Shown: piece after piece, positions 24,955 to 33,959 of the stretch
Numbering within the stretch: the first letter of the stretch is position 1
How the letters are laid out: every line of letters begins with the position of its first letter
DNA from: Peristeroidobacter agariperforans
Lineage (GTDB): Bacteria > Pseudomonadota > Gammaproteobacteria > Steroidobacterales > Steroidobacteraceae
Direction of reading: 5' to 3'
Length of the DNA stretch: 64,000 nt
Assembly (NCBI RefSeq): GCF_004138335.1
Contig: NZ_RYFW01000002.1
Location: 1,097,501-1,161,500 of the forward strand
Made by a program: the position numbers and the translations under genes
Notes under the pieces: generated by a model
Told to the model about the DNA's origin: nothing
What the model saw: only the letters and a program-made list of their open reading frames with translations
Databases searched by the model: none

Positions 24955-26298
24955 ATGGCCAGCCAACGCGACTTCAATCTGTTTGTCATCGGCGCCGGGT
25001 CCGGCGGTGTGCGCGCGGCGCGAATGTCAGCGGCTCATGGAGCCAAAGTCGCAGTCGCCGAGGAATACAGAGTCGGCGGCACTTGCGTGATTCGCGGCTG
25101 CGTGCCGAAGAAACTGCTGGTGTACGGCGCGCACTTCGCCGAAGACCTGGAAGATGCGCGCCGCTTTGGCTGGCATGTGCAGGATGCGAAGTTCGATTGG
25201 CCGACGTTGCGCGATAACGTGCTGGCCGAAGTCACGCGACTCAGCGGCCTGTACACGCAGACGCTCGATAATCACAAAGTGACGATTCTGCCGGAGCGGG
25301 CCGTTGTCACGGGCCCGAACGGCGTGCGAGTCGGCGAGCGCGAATACACGGCCGATGTGATTCTCATCGCGACCGGCGCGCGCCCGCACGTGCCGACGCA
25401 GCCAGGCTGCGAGCACGGCATCACTTCCAACGAGGCGTTCCATCTCGAACAGCTGCCGAAGCGGCTGTTGATTGCAGGCGGCGGCTATATCGCCAATGAA
25501 TTCGCCGGCGTGTTCAACGAATTCGGCGTCAAAGTCACGGTGGTCAATCGATCCGATGCGATTCTGCGCGGCTACGACGCGCAGATCCGCGATCGGCTGC
25601 TGCAGATCTCGATGATCAAGGGCATCCAGTTCCTGTTCAATTCGCCCATCGAGAAGATCGTCAAGGAGTCGAGCGGCGCGCTCACCGTTCACATGCCCGG
25701 CGGACCGCAGGAGTTCGATGCGGTGATGTTTGCTACCGGTCGAGTGCCGAATACGCGCGGGCTCGGGCTGGAGAGCGCAGGCGTCGAAGTCGACGAGAAC
25801 GGCGCCGTCCGCGTGGACGATGAAAGTCGCTCGACGTGTCCCTCTATCTACGCGGTCGGCGATGTGACCGATCGGGTACAGCTCACGCCGGTCGCGATCC
25901 GGGAAGGACAAGCGTTCGCGGACACGGTGTTCGGCAAGAAGCCGACCAAGGTGGATTACAGCTGCATTCCTTCGGCCGTGTTCAGCCATCCGCCGCTCGC
26001 GGGGGTCGGGATGACGGAAGGGGAGGCGCGCAATCGACTCGGCGCCGTCAAGGTCTACACCGCGGACTTCCGTCCGATGAAGAACGTGCTCGCAGGCCGC
26101 AACGAGCGCGCGTTATATAAAATCGTCGTCGATGCAGCGACCGATAGAATCGTCGGCGCTCATATGATCGGTCCGGATGCTCCGGAGATTCTGCAGGTGC
26201 TGGCGATTGCCGTGAAAGCCGGCATCCGCAAGTCACAGCTCGATGAAGTGGTCGCGGTCCATCCGACGATGGCCGAAGAGCTGGTGCTGCTGAAATAG
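24955..26298 (+). CDS. gor: glutathione-disulfide reductase
   Basis: 447 residues, full length. FAD-binding GAGSGGVRAAR at 13-23, redox pair Cys44/Cys49 in GGTCVIRGCVPKK (the plant/alphaproteobacterial-like variant), NAD(P)-binding GGGYIANEFAGVF followed by basic residues as expected for NADPH, FAD-contact YAVGDVT, and the dimer-interface HPTMAEE with the catalytic His-Glu. It reduces GSSG in the cytosol. Starts five bases after the yheU stop; probably cotranscribed with it. Confidence 0.93.
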   Translation: MASQRDFNLFVIGAGSGGVRAARMSAAHGAKVAVAEEYRVGGTCVIRGCVPKKLLVYGAHFAEDLEDARRFGWHVQDAKFDWPTLRDNVLAEVTRLSGLYTQTLDNHKVTILPERAVVTGPNGVRVGEREYTADVILIATGARPHVPTQPGCEHGITSNEAFHLEQLPKRLLIAGGGYIANEFAGVFNEFGVKVTVVNRSDAILRGYDAQIRDRLLQISMIKGIQFLFNSPIEKIVKESSGALTVHMPGGPQEFDAVMFATGRVPNTRGLGLESAGVEVDENGAVRVDDESRSTCPSIYAVGDVTDRVQLTPVAIREGQAFADTVFGKKPTKVDYSCIPSAVFSHPPLAGVGMTEGEARNRLGAVKVYTADFRPMKNVLAGRNERALYKIVVDAATDRIVGAHMIGPDAPEILQVLAIAVKAGIRKSQLDEVVAVHPTMAEELVLLK

Positions 26299-26300
26299 CC

Positions 26301-27275
26301 TCACGTTTCCGGCGTCGGTTCCGGCGCCGGCGGACTGGGGCGTTTCTTCAGTGCATATTCGCGCCACAGGATGATGAGCCCGCCGGCGACGACCAGCGGC
26401 GCGCCGATCCATACCGAAGCCGTCGGGATTTCCGCGAAGAACACGTAGCCCAGGATCACCGACATGATCATGTTGGTGTAATCGAGCGGGGCGATAGTCG
26501 ATGCCGGCGCGTATCGATAGGAATACGTCATCACCAGCTGGCCGGCGACGCCGAACACTCCGGCCCCGACGATCAGCAGCCACTGTGTCGTCGTCGGCAC
26601 GACCCATCCCGCGAACGCCGTCAGCGCCGCACAGACCATGAACGTCAGCGAGAAGTAAAAAGTGATCGTGAGCGCGTGCTCGCCGCCGCTCATCATGCGC
26701 AGGAAGATCATTGCAACGGCCGAGAACATCGCCGCACCGAGCGCAACCAGAACGCCGAGCGATGCGCCGTCCGCAAACGTGAGATGCGGGCCGAGCATGA
26801 TCAGCACGCCGATGAATCCCAGCGCCAGCGCGGTCCAGCGAAACCGATGGATCTGCTCGCCGAGGAACACCATCGCGAGCAATGTGATGAACATGGGCGA
26901 GGTGAACGAGATCGCTGTCACATCGGCCAGCGGAATCATGGTGACGGCGGTGAACAGGCAGAACATGCTCACCGTGCCCGACAACGAGCGCAGCGCGTGC
27001 GACTTCAGATTACTGGTCTTCAGCAGGTGCAGCCGATTCGTCTGCCGGGCAATCAGCGCCAGCAGCACTATCGACAGTAAACCGCGAACGAAAATCGTCT
27101 GCCCGACCGGAACCGCCTGCCCGAGCAGCTTTACGCACAACGTCATCCCGGCGAACAGGACGACGGACACGAGTTTCAGCGCGATGCCCAGGATCGGCCG
27201 GTGTAGAGAAGCTGCGGCGTGCAAGGAGGCGGAGTTTGTTGAGGATGAGCCGCCGGCCAAACGCGGCACGCCCAA
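26301..27275 (-). CDS. DMT-superfamily (EamA) transporter
   Basis: 324 residues with ten predicted membrane helices in two EamA repeats (about 28-160 and 175-305). Each repeat ends with the typical motif, for instance PLADVTAISFTSPMFITLLA and ASTIAPLDYTNMIMSVILGY with the glutamate-proline helix after it. Likely an inner-membrane exporter of metabolites such as amino acids; the substrate is not deducible. The first 25 residues look like a non-conserved tail, so the real start may lie further inside. Convergent with gor. Confidence 0.88.
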   Translation of the reverse strand: MGVPRLAGGSSSTNSASLHAAASLHRPILGIALKLVSVVLFAGMTLCVKLLGQAVPVGQTIFVRGLLSIVLLALIARQTNRLHLLKTSNLKSHALRSLSGTVSMFCLFTAVTMIPLADVTAISFTSPMFITLLAMVFLGEQIHRFRWTALALGFIGVLIMLGPHLTFADGASLGVLVALGAAMFSAVAMIFLRMMSGGEHALTITFYFSLTFMVCAALTAFAGWVVPTTTQWLLIVGAGVFGVAGQLVMTYSYRYAPASTIAPLDYTNMIMSVILGYVFFAEIPTASVWIGAPLVVAGGLIILWREYALKKRPSPPAPEPTPET

Positions 27276-27364
27276 GGCCCGTCAGCTTACCCTAAGTCAT
27301 GCGGCGTGTCCGCATCCCGGCGCTGCGCGTCGAGTCAGCAGCGCCGCTTCCGCCTCCGATACGC

Positions 27365-27414
27365 TTGACATGCAACTAATTCCTTGCCTATTCTTCAGGC
27401 AAGTCATTACTTGC
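27365..27414 (+). promoter_or_regulatory. promoter with overlapping dyad operator of the ArsR-type regulator
   Basis: TTGACA at 27365-27370 and TATTCT at 27389-27394 are 18 bases apart, a good sigma70 promoter. Immediately after lies a perfect inverted repeat GCAAGT-CATT-ACTTGC (27399-27414), where transcription would begin. Such placement is typical of an ArsR-family autorepressor; the regulator gene starts 11 bases later at 27426. Operator identity is inferred from position and symmetry. Confidence 0.65.
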
Positions 27415-27425
27415 ATATTGGTTTC

Positions 27426-27785
27426 ATGACAGAACGCCCGGATACGGATGTGTTGTTCAAGGCTCTGGCGGATCCCAGCCGGCGCAAGCTCATGGACGTC
27501 CTGCATGCAAATGATGGGCGCACCTTGAACGAATTGTGCGAGCACCTCGATATGAGCCGGCAGGGTGTGACTCAGCATCTCAACGTGCTCGAGGCGGCTA
27601 ACCTCGTGGCGATCGTGTGGCGCGGCCGGGAAAAGCTGCACTTCCTGAATCCGGTGCCGCTGCAGGAAATCTACGAGCGCTGGATCGCCAAATTCGAGAG
27701 ATCGCGAGTCAAGGCGCTGCACGGTCTGAAGCAGCGTCTGGAAGCAGGCGAAACCATCGACACACCGAAGCGACGCAAATCATGA
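27426..27785 (+). CDS. ArsR-family (SdpR-like) transcriptional regulator
   Basis: 119 residues with one winged helix-turn-helix (about 8-90): VLFKALADPSRRKLMDVL then LNELCEHLDMSRQGVTQHLNVLEAANLV and a wing with WRGREKLHFLNPVPL. This is the group that pairs with AHSA1/SRPBCC proteins, and such a gene follows 57 bases downstream. No cysteine metal site is visible, so it probably senses something other than metal. A TTG start at 27384 is in frame, but it would overlap the promoter/operator, so ATG 27426 is preferred. Confidence 0.9.
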   Translation: MTERPDTDVLFKALADPSRRKLMDVLHANDGRTLNELCEHLDMSRQGVTQHLNVLEAANLVAIVWRGREKLHFLNPVPLQEIYERWIAKFERSRVKALHGLKQRLEAGETIDTPKRRKS

Positions 27786-27842
27786 ACCGAAACAATCGCG
27801 CCGTTTGCGCAATGAAGATCTAACACAAGACTGGAGACTGCA

Positions 27843-28316
27843 ATGGCCAGATCGACCTTCGTTTACGTCACATATATCCGCACCACGCAGCAGCAGCTGT
27901 GGTCGGCACTGACCGAAGATGCGGAGTTCATGAAGCAGTACTGGTTCGGTATTCACTGCGAGAGCCAGTGGACATCCGGCTCAGCGTGGAGAATGGTGTC
28001 GGGCGAAGGGCAGGTCCTCGACGACGGTGAGATCGTGGAGTCCGTTCCGCCCCGCTTGCTGACGATCCGCTGGCAGCATCAGAAGAGGCCGGAGCTCAAG
28101 GCTGAAGGCGCTTCGCTGTGCACGATCGAGCTCGAGCCGATCAGCACATCGATCAAGCTCACGATCACTCACACCATGGAGCGGGAATCCTCGCAACTCA
28201 TCGAAGCGGTCTCCGGCGGTTGGCCGAAGATCATTTCCAACCTGAAGTCCCTGCTGGAAGCAGGTTCGGTGGCATTGGCGGAAGCCTATCCCGCGACCGT
28301 AGGCGCTGGGTCGTAA
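27843..28316 (+). CDS. SRPBCC/AHSA1 family protein
   Basis: 157 residues of the START-like AHSA1 type: FVYVTYIRTTQQQLWSALTE, QYWFGIHCESQWTSGSAWRM, VPPRLLTIRWQHQ and the C-terminal helix SGGWPKIISNLKSLLEAG. It forms a hydrophobic ligand pocket; the ligand is unknown. It is in an operon with the ArsR-type gene, a pairing seen in many bacteria, and is followed 18 bases later by a secreted hydrolase. Regulation by the ArsR protein is expected. Confidence 0.9.
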   Translation: MARSTFVYVTYIRTTQQQLWSALTEDAEFMKQYWFGIHCESQWTSGSAWRMVSGEGQVLDDGEIVESVPPRLLTIRWQHQKRPELKAEGASLCTIELEPISTSIKLTITHTMERESSQLIEAVSGGWPKIISNLKSLLEAGSVALAEAYPATVGAGS

Positions 28317-28334
28317 CCATCAATCGAGATTGGC

Positions 28335-29243
28335 ATGCATCGTCTCCTCGGCCTCACTCTAGCCTCGCTTGCCCCGTTCTGCGCGCATGGCCAGCAACAG
28401 TGGGATGCGAGCGCTCCTTCTGCGGAGCCGGTGCCGGGCTTTACGAGTATCGATATCGGCGGGCGCTCGTTGCGCTACAACTGTCAGGGCAGCGGGGCGC
28501 CGACGGTGATCATCGAGCCAGGCGGCGGTGTTTCGCTCGAGACGGTCACGTCGTGGAATCTCAGCCGAGGTTGGCCGGTCATCATTCGCGACATTGCGAA
28601 GACGACGCGTGTCTGCGCTTACGATCGGGCGGGCTTGGGGCGCAGTGACAAAGCGACTTTGCCGCGCACGAGTCTCGACGCGGCGAAGGATCTGCATGAG
28701 TTGCTCGAGAAGGCTGATATCGAGCCGCCGTATGTTATCGCGGGCCAGTCGTACGGCGGCATGAACGCGCGGATGTTCACGCATCTCTATCCGAATACGG
28801 TCGCCGGCGTGGTGCTGGTCGATTCATCCCATCCCGATATGTATCCGGAGGTCGCCAAGGTGCTGCAGGCGCCATCGCCCGACGACAAGAACTACGCTTT
28901 GCTCAAGGGATGGCGAGAAGGGCCGGATCTTTCAGGTTCGCGCGAATGGGTGGATCTGAAAAAGAATGCCGAGCTGGTGCGTGCGACTGGCAAATTCGGC
29001 GATCGACCATTGATCGTGCTCAGCGCGAGCCCGACATGGAACGATCCGTACGCGCCCGACGATGTCGAGCCGTTGATCAAAGCAGTGGGCCAGAGATTGA
29101 ATGCCGACCTGGCCGCACTATCGACGAACAGCAAGCATATCGTCGCGACCACAGCGGGACACAACATCCAGGCCGACGAGCCGCAGCTGGTGACCGCTGC
29201 GATCCTCGACGTGGTCGCTCAGGTGCGCGCGAAGGCGAAGTGA
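28335..29243 (+). CDS. secreted alpha/beta hydrolase
   Basis: 302 residues with a signal peptide (LLGLTLASLAPFCAHG). Alpha/beta-hydrolase fold: TVIIEPGGGVSLE oxyanion region, AYDRAGLGRSDKA, nucleophile in GQSYGGMNARMF, acid in the VVLVDSSHPDMY or later strand, and His in HIVATTAGHNIQADEP. Probably the third gene of the ArsR/AHSA1 operon (18-base gap). Substrate unknown; the SYGG elbow is common in epoxide-hydrolase and esterase relatives. Confidence 0.87.
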   Translation: MHRLLGLTLASLAPFCAHGQQQWDASAPSAEPVPGFTSIDIGGRSLRYNCQGSGAPTVIIEPGGGVSLETVTSWNLSRGWPVIIRDIAKTTRVCAYDRAGLGRSDKATLPRTSLDAAKDLHELLEKADIEPPYVIAGQSYGGMNARMFTHLYPNTVAGVVLVDSSHPDMYPEVAKVLQAPSPDDKNYALLKGWREGPDLSGSREWVDLKKNAELVRATGKFGDRPLIVLSASPTWNDPYAPDDVEPLIKAVGQRLNADLAALSTNSKHIVATTAGHNIQADEPQLVTAAILDVVAQVRAKAK

Positions 29244-29247
29244 AATT

Positions 29248-29487
29248 CTACCCGTCCTGCTCTTCGTCGATTTGCAGCTCGCCGCGCTCGTAGGCGTCGA
29301 TGATGCGCCGGGCGGCGCTGGCGTCGGCTTCGTCGACCATGATGGCAAGGTGGCCCAGGGCGGGCAGCTCGCCCAGGCCACCTTGCAGCATCGCGCCCTG
29401 CAGGAATGTCTCGATGCCTCGCTCTCGAAGCAGACCTTCGACGAGATGGGCTTCGATGTAATCGCTGCAGCGGAAGATTCGGATCAC
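29248..29487 (-). CDS. DUF2007 domain-containing protein
   Basis: 79 residues, whole-family length: MIRIFRCSDYIEAHLVEGLL then RERGIETFLQGAMLQGGLGE, VMVD-type strand IMVDEADASAARRIIDAYE and an acidic tail. DUF2007 (putative signal-transducing, PII-like fold) proteins have no established function. It sits one base after the M20 peptidase stop on the same strand and is likely cotranscribed with it. Confidence 0.88.
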   Translation of the reverse strand: MIRIFRCSDYIEAHLVEGLLRERGIETFLQGAMLQGGLGELPALGHLAIMVDEADASAARRIIDAYERGELQIDEEQDG

Positions 29488-29488
29488 G

Positions 29489-31027
29489 CTATTTCACTTC
29501 GGCGATCTGATAGAACATATCGACATAACCCATCACTGCGTCGACGATGCCGGCGACTTTGGGATTGGTCGACTCGACGACGTAGTACTCATCCGGAGCG
29601 TGCGCGCCCGAGCCATGGCCGAGGCCGAAGTGGCCTGCAGGCAGTGACACCGGCGGCGCGGTGAATACAGCGCCCGGCCATGAGCCAGCGAGTCGCGGAT
29701 TGAGCGTCGCCTTCACGCCGGCGCGCTTATAAGTCGCGAGCTCGGCGCGAATGATGCGGCTGTCCTCGGCGGTTTCGGTGGGATCGTAGCCGCCGGTGAC
29801 TTTCAATTCGACGTCCTCGAAGCCCTTCTTGTCCAGATACGCGCGCAGCTTCTCGACCGCTTCTTTGCGTGTTTGATTGGGCACCAGTCGCAGATCGAGC
29901 TTGGCGACGGCGCGTCCGGGCAGAATGGTTTTGCCGCCGGGGCCGGTGTATCCGGAGACCAGGCCTTCGATGTTGACGGTCGGTTGCGAGGCGAGCCGTT
30001 CGAGCGCCTGGGCATACGGCAGGTCGTCGATCCATCGCGTCACGCCGAGCAATTTCTTCTGAGTCGCCTCATCGCCGTTGCGGGCGATCTCCGCGATCAG
30101 TTCTTTCTCACGCCGCGTGAGCGGGCGGACGTTTTCGAACCAGCCATCGATCGCCGCCGTATTGCCGTCCGGGGTCACGAGCGTGTTCAGCGCCTGCACC
30201 AGGCGCCAGGCCGGCGAGTCGACCATGGCTTTCATGCTGGAATGGATGTCGCCCTTCGGGCCGCGGCCCCATTGCTCGCCGCTGGCAATCAGCTCCAGCT
30301 CGACGACACCCTTGGAGCCCAGATTGACCGCGACGTTGCCATTCATGTCCTGCCAGCTGGCCGGAATGAAGATGCCTTCGGCCTTCTTGAGCGCGGCGAG
30401 CACTTTGGGACTCTGCACGACCTGATGGAAATTCGGCGAGCCGATCTCTTCCTCGCCCTCGGCGACCAGCACCAGATTGACCGGCAGTTTCACCTTGGCC
30501 GCTCGGAACGCATGCAGCGCGGCGAGCACGGTCGCTTCGGGGCCTTTCTGGTTCACGGCGCCGCGACCGACGATGGCGCGACCGAAGCCGGGCTTATCGA
30601 CGATGCGACCTTCCAGCGGCGGGGATGACCATTCGGCAGGATCGAACTGCTTCACGTCGTACATGAAGTACAGCGCGAGCGTGCGTTTGGCGCCGTTGTC
30701 CATGGTCGCGAACACACCGGGATGACCGTCGGTCGGCATGATGGTGGCCGAATCGAAACCCGCCTCGCGGGCAAGATTGGCCATGTACTCGGCGCCTTCC
30801 TTCATGTTGAGGTTTTCGGCGGCGATGGACGGGTGCGCGATCCAGTCCTGAATGCGCTTGATCGAACCTTCCCGTCCGGCTTCGGCGGCCTTGCGGATCG
30901 CGGGATAGCGGTTGGGGGACGATGCCCACGCGGGCGATCCCAGAGCCATGGCGCCGGCGCCGGCCAGCGCGGCAGCGAGGAAATCGCGACGATCGAATCC
31001 GTTGGGAACGCGGGTGAACTCAGTCAT
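29489..31027 (-). CDS. M20 family metallopeptidase, exported
   Basis: 512 residues. The N-terminus DRRDFLAAALAGAGAMALGS is a Tat-type signal. Peptidase M20 features: metal and catalytic region around YFMYDVKQFDPAEWSSPP (an atypical form of HxDxxP), VGRGAVNQKGPEATVLAALH, catalytic glutamates in VAEGEEEIGSPNF, and a dimerisation domain with IEGLVSGYTGPGGKTILPGRA. Final His in GHGSGAHAPDEYY. The usual HxD of the first metal-binding motif appears as Tyr-Asp, worth noting. Probably a periplasmic dipeptidase or carboxypeptidase. Confidence 0.87.
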   Translation of the reverse strand: MTEFTRVPNGFDRRDFLAAALAGAGAMALGSPAWASSPNRYPAIRKAAEAGREGSIKRIQDWIAHPSIAAENLNMKEGAEYMANLAREAGFDSATIMPTDGHPGVFATMDNGAKRTLALYFMYDVKQFDPAEWSSPPLEGRIVDKPGFGRAIVGRGAVNQKGPEATVLAALHAFRAAKVKLPVNLVLVAEGEEEIGSPNFHQVVQSPKVLAALKKAEGIFIPASWQDMNGNVAVNLGSKGVVELELIASGEQWGRGPKGDIHSSMKAMVDSPAWRLVQALNTLVTPDGNTAAIDGWFENVRPLTRREKELIAEIARNGDEATQKKLLGVTRWIDDLPYAQALERLASQPTVNIEGLVSGYTGPGGKTILPGRAVAKLDLRLVPNQTRKEAVEKLRAYLDKKGFEDVELKVTGGYDPTETAEDSRIIRAELATYKRAGVKATLNPRLAGSWPGAVFTAPPVSLPAGHFGLGHGSGAHAPDEYYVVESTNPKVAGIVDAVMGYVDMFYQIAEVK

Positions 31028-31124
31028 TGATCCTTCCTCGCCGGTAGCCGGAACTGGCTGAGATTCTGCCCTGAATACTGCTGACGGCCAACAGGCGAGG
31101 TGTTGGCCGTTGGCAGTCGGCGGA

Positions 31125-33311
31125 TCAGGGTTGGGCGGTCACGACGTTGTCGAGGTCCAGCGCTGTCTTGTACATCGCTACGCCGGCGGTGGCGGCGACG
31201 GGCGTGATCGATGCGTCGGTCGCTTCCGCCCGCAACGCGCCGTTTACATAGACGCGCAGGCTGGTGCCGACCACTTCCAGCCGGACACGATAGGAAACAT
31301 TCGCTTGCACCGTGAAGGGCACGCTGATCAGGGTCTGGGCCACGCCGTTGACCAGCTTCCGGATCTGCAGCGAGCCGCTGGTGCGCAACGTGACATAGTG
31401 ATAATTCGCGTCGTCGCGATAGCGTGCCATCAGTCCAAACCAGCGATCCGCGCCCGAGAACTGCGTCGGGCGCAAGTCGGCTTCGATCATCTGATCGCCG
31501 AACGTTGCGCCGATCGTCAACAGGCGAGCGCCGCCCGTGAGATCGCTTTGACGACGCACCCACGTCGTGCCGGTATCGACACGATTCCACTCGCCCGCGA
31601 CGACGTTCCAGTCGAAGTTGATCGACTGGAAGTCGTCGACAAACGCCGTGAACCCGGGATTCTCGTTGACCACGACGTTGTCGTAATCCGCCTGGGTACG
31701 AAACATCATGATTCCGGGCTGACCGCCGCCGGCGATGCCCGAGTCGCGCACGCGAATGACAGGGCGATTATTCACCAGCACACGAATGTGATCTCCCACC
31801 GCTTCCAGCCGGATGCGATGCGTGGCGCCAATGGTGACGGGCAGGGGCGCGGTGCCCAACGTCGTGAACGTTCCGCCCAGCATACGTTTCAGATGGATGC
31901 CGCCGCCGGAACGGGCGGTGACATAGTAGTAGTTGTTGGCGTCGCTGTAGCGGGTCACCAGACCGAACCATCGATCCGCTCCATTGAACGCGCGCGGCGT
32001 GATGTCGGCTTGAATGGATTGATCGTTGTTGGGCGTCGTTTGCCACAGCGCCGCCGCGTTGCCAGTGGTGTTCGTTTGCCTGTAGAAGCGCGAAGTCCCG
32101 CTGGTGGCGACCGCAAAGGTGCTGCCTGGCGTAGTGACCCAGCCGACTGCATCACCGTCCTGGAAAGTGTCTTCGACGAGAGCGTTACGGTTGAGGTTCG
32201 ACGGCACCTCGTACAGATAAGCTGCGGGTGTCGGGCCGCGATAGGACGCGAGCAGCGCACGGCCGGCATCGGAGCCCATCGACGTGATGCGAGCCTCGTC
32301 GCTTGCTGCCAGTTCGGCGCGAACGGGCCAAGCATCGCCGGAAGTCGTGCGTCGATGCAGCTGCGCATAACGGAACGCACCGGCAAAACCGAGAATGGTC
32401 ACCTCGTCGTCATCGAGTGCGGAGGCGCCCGGCACCGTGGTTTCGAAGCGCCATTGCCCGTTGGCGTCCGCCCGGAACACATAGCCGTCGATCAAGGCGG
32501 TGTTGGCGGAGATTGTCACTTGCCGGGACCAGCCGTTCGCAAAGCCGGGGCCGCCGGGTTGCGTGAGCGCCGTGACAGTGGGCTGCGCCCAATTACCGCC
32601 CGGGCCCGGCTTGTAGATATAGGCGGTGGACAGCGTCGGCGGGTCGAAGTCGAAACCCCAGCTGCCGTGGATGGCGTAGTTCGGCGAGATATCTACACGC
32701 GGCGAATAGTACTCGTCGTCGCCCAGCGGCAGACCGTTTTCATAGCTTGCGATCCGCACCCAGCCGGTGGCCTGGCGCTGGTAGAGGACCATGCCGTGCG
32801 GTTCTTCTTCTCCGATCGCGATGATGCCGTTGTCGATGGCGACGGAAAAACCGCTGCCACTGCCCAATGTGCTTCCCAAGACTGCAGTCTGCTGCCAGCT
32901 GCCGGAGATTTTTTCGTACACGTGCGCTTCACCGCGGAACACGGCGGCCACAACAATGACGTTGCCGCCGACAGCTACGTCTATGCCATACAGATCGCCA
33001 TCGTCGCCCGTGGTGAGTTTGGCTGTTTGTATCCAAGCGCCGGACGACTGGCGCTCGAAAACATAGGCCGCGCCGAGTAAATCTTCTCCTGCGCCGTGCG
33101 TGGCTTGCTGGTTGTTCGCCGTGACCACCGCCACGTTGCCGTCGATCGCGACCGAGCGGCCGAATCCGCCATCGGGCGCGCCGTCGGATGGAATCAGTTT
33201 GGCTGTTTCCAGCAGCACCACGGGTGCTGCCGGTGACGAAGTAAAGAAGCAGGCCAGAGCGCCGCCGACCAGCAGGCGCAGGAACGCCGCGGAACACATC
33301 ACTGTGCGCAT
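31125..33311 (-). CDS. large secreted protein with FG-GAP-like repeats and two LamG-like domains
   Basis: 728 residues with a signal peptide (FLRLLVGGALACFFTSSPA). Residues about 25-350 hold repeated units such as GFGRSVAIDGNVAVVTANN, YGIDVAVGGNVIVVAA and FSVAIDNGIIAIGE, which look like FG-GAP/beta-propeller blades. Two homologous concanavalin-like domains follow (QADITPRAFNGADRWFGLVTRY and EADLRPTQFSGADRWFGLMARY), an internal duplication. AGGGGGC precedes ATG 33311. No catalytic motif is visible; surface adhesion or glycan binding is the best guess. A long opposite-strand reading frame over the same bases is a GC-driven shadow. Confidence 0.82.
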   Translation of the reverse strand: MRTVMCSAAFLRLLVGGALACFFTSSPAAPVVLLETAKLIPSDGAPDGGFGRSVAIDGNVAVVTANNQQATHGAGEDLLGAAYVFERQSSGAWIQTAKLTTGDDGDLYGIDVAVGGNVIVVAAVFRGEAHVYEKISGSWQQTAVLGSTLGSGSGFSVAIDNGIIAIGEEEPHGMVLYQRQATGWVRIASYENGLPLGDDEYYSPRVDISPNYAIHGSWGFDFDPPTLSTAYIYKPGPGGNWAQPTVTALTQPGGPGFANGWSRQVTISANTALIDGYVFRADANGQWRFETTVPGASALDDDEVTILGFAGAFRYAQLHRRTTSGDAWPVRAELAASDEARITSMGSDAGRALLASYRGPTPAAYLYEVPSNLNRNALVEDTFQDGDAVGWVTTPGSTFAVATSGTSRFYRQTNTTGNAAALWQTTPNNDQSIQADITPRAFNGADRWFGLVTRYSDANNYYYVTARSGGGIHLKRMLGGTFTTLGTAPLPVTIGATHRIRLEAVGDHIRVLVNNRPVIRVRDSGIAGGGQPGIMMFRTQADYDNVVVNENPGFTAFVDDFQSINFDWNVVAGEWNRVDTGTTWVRRQSDLTGGARLLTIGATFGDQMIEADLRPTQFSGADRWFGLMARYRDDANYHYVTLRTSGSLQIRKLVNGVAQTLISVPFTVQANVSYRVRLEVVGTSLRVYVNGALRAEATDASITPVAATAGVAMYKTALDLDNVVTAQP

Positions 33312-33423
33312 GATCGCCCCCTGGAGAAATGTAATTGTCCGTTCGTTAGGCACGAACGAACGCCGCGCTGCCAAGTTCCAGGAGGGGCGGGCGGCCGCTG
33401 CAATATTTTTAGCGCGGCGCGAT

Positions 33424-33843
33424 TCAGTCCTTCAATTCAGCGGGAACCTTGCCGCCGTGCGCGGCCAGTTGGTTCATGACTTGCTTGTGCAGCCAGATAT
33501 TCATGGCGGCGGAATCGTTGGTATCGCCCTTGTAGCCCAGCTCGCGAGCCAGTTCCTTACGATTTTCCAGGCTCGAATCGAGACCGACCAGTTTCATCAG
33601 ATCGACGATGGAGGTGCGCCAGTTCAACTGCTGCTTCTGATTGGCGGCCATCTGTTGCAACACCGCTTCCACGTCGACCGCGGTTGCGGCAGGCGGAGGT
33701 GTCGATGGAGTGCTCGCTGGAGTAGCCGCCGGCTTCGGCGCCGCTGTCGCAGTCGGCTTGGGGGCCGTCGAAGGCGAAGGCGCCGGCGCTGCCTTGGCGC
33801 TCGCTCCGAAGATCGCGTCTTTGATGCGTGAAAAGATGCTCAT
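33424..33843 (-). CDS. DUF3597 domain-containing protein
   Basis: 139 residues. MSIFSRIKDAIFG at the start, an Ala/Pro/Thr-rich spacer (about 15-55), then a conserved C-terminal domain VDVEAVLQQMAANQKQQLNW to NIWLHKQVMNQLAAHGGKVP. This is the DUF3597 arrangement (LysM-like fold in a solved member, function unknown). Monocistronic, in the same orientation as the two-component genes downstream in coordinate order but separated by about 120 bases. Confidence 0.88.
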   Translation of the reverse strand: MSIFSRIKDAIFGASAKAAPAPSPSTAPKPTATAAPKPAATPASTPSTPPPAATAVDVEAVLQQMAANQKQQLNWRTSIVDLMKLVGLDSSLENRKELARELGYKGDTNDSAAMNIWLHKQVMNQLAAHGGKVPAELKD

Positions 33844-33959
33844 GACGATGCTCCCGCGCTGATGACATACAACGAAGCGGCCAGTGCAGGACCAGGTTCC
33901 ACGCGTGCTCGATATGTCGCAACGCGCGTCGACGCCGGGGTTGTAGGAAAAAATCGCGT

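Noticed and set aside
31110-33080. 656-codon open frame on the plus strand opposite the large secreted protein
   Set aside because: Its composition (His, Arg, Gly, Asp, Val runs) is that of an antisense shadow of a GC-rich gene; the minus-strand gene has a signal peptide, ribosome site and two repeated domains.
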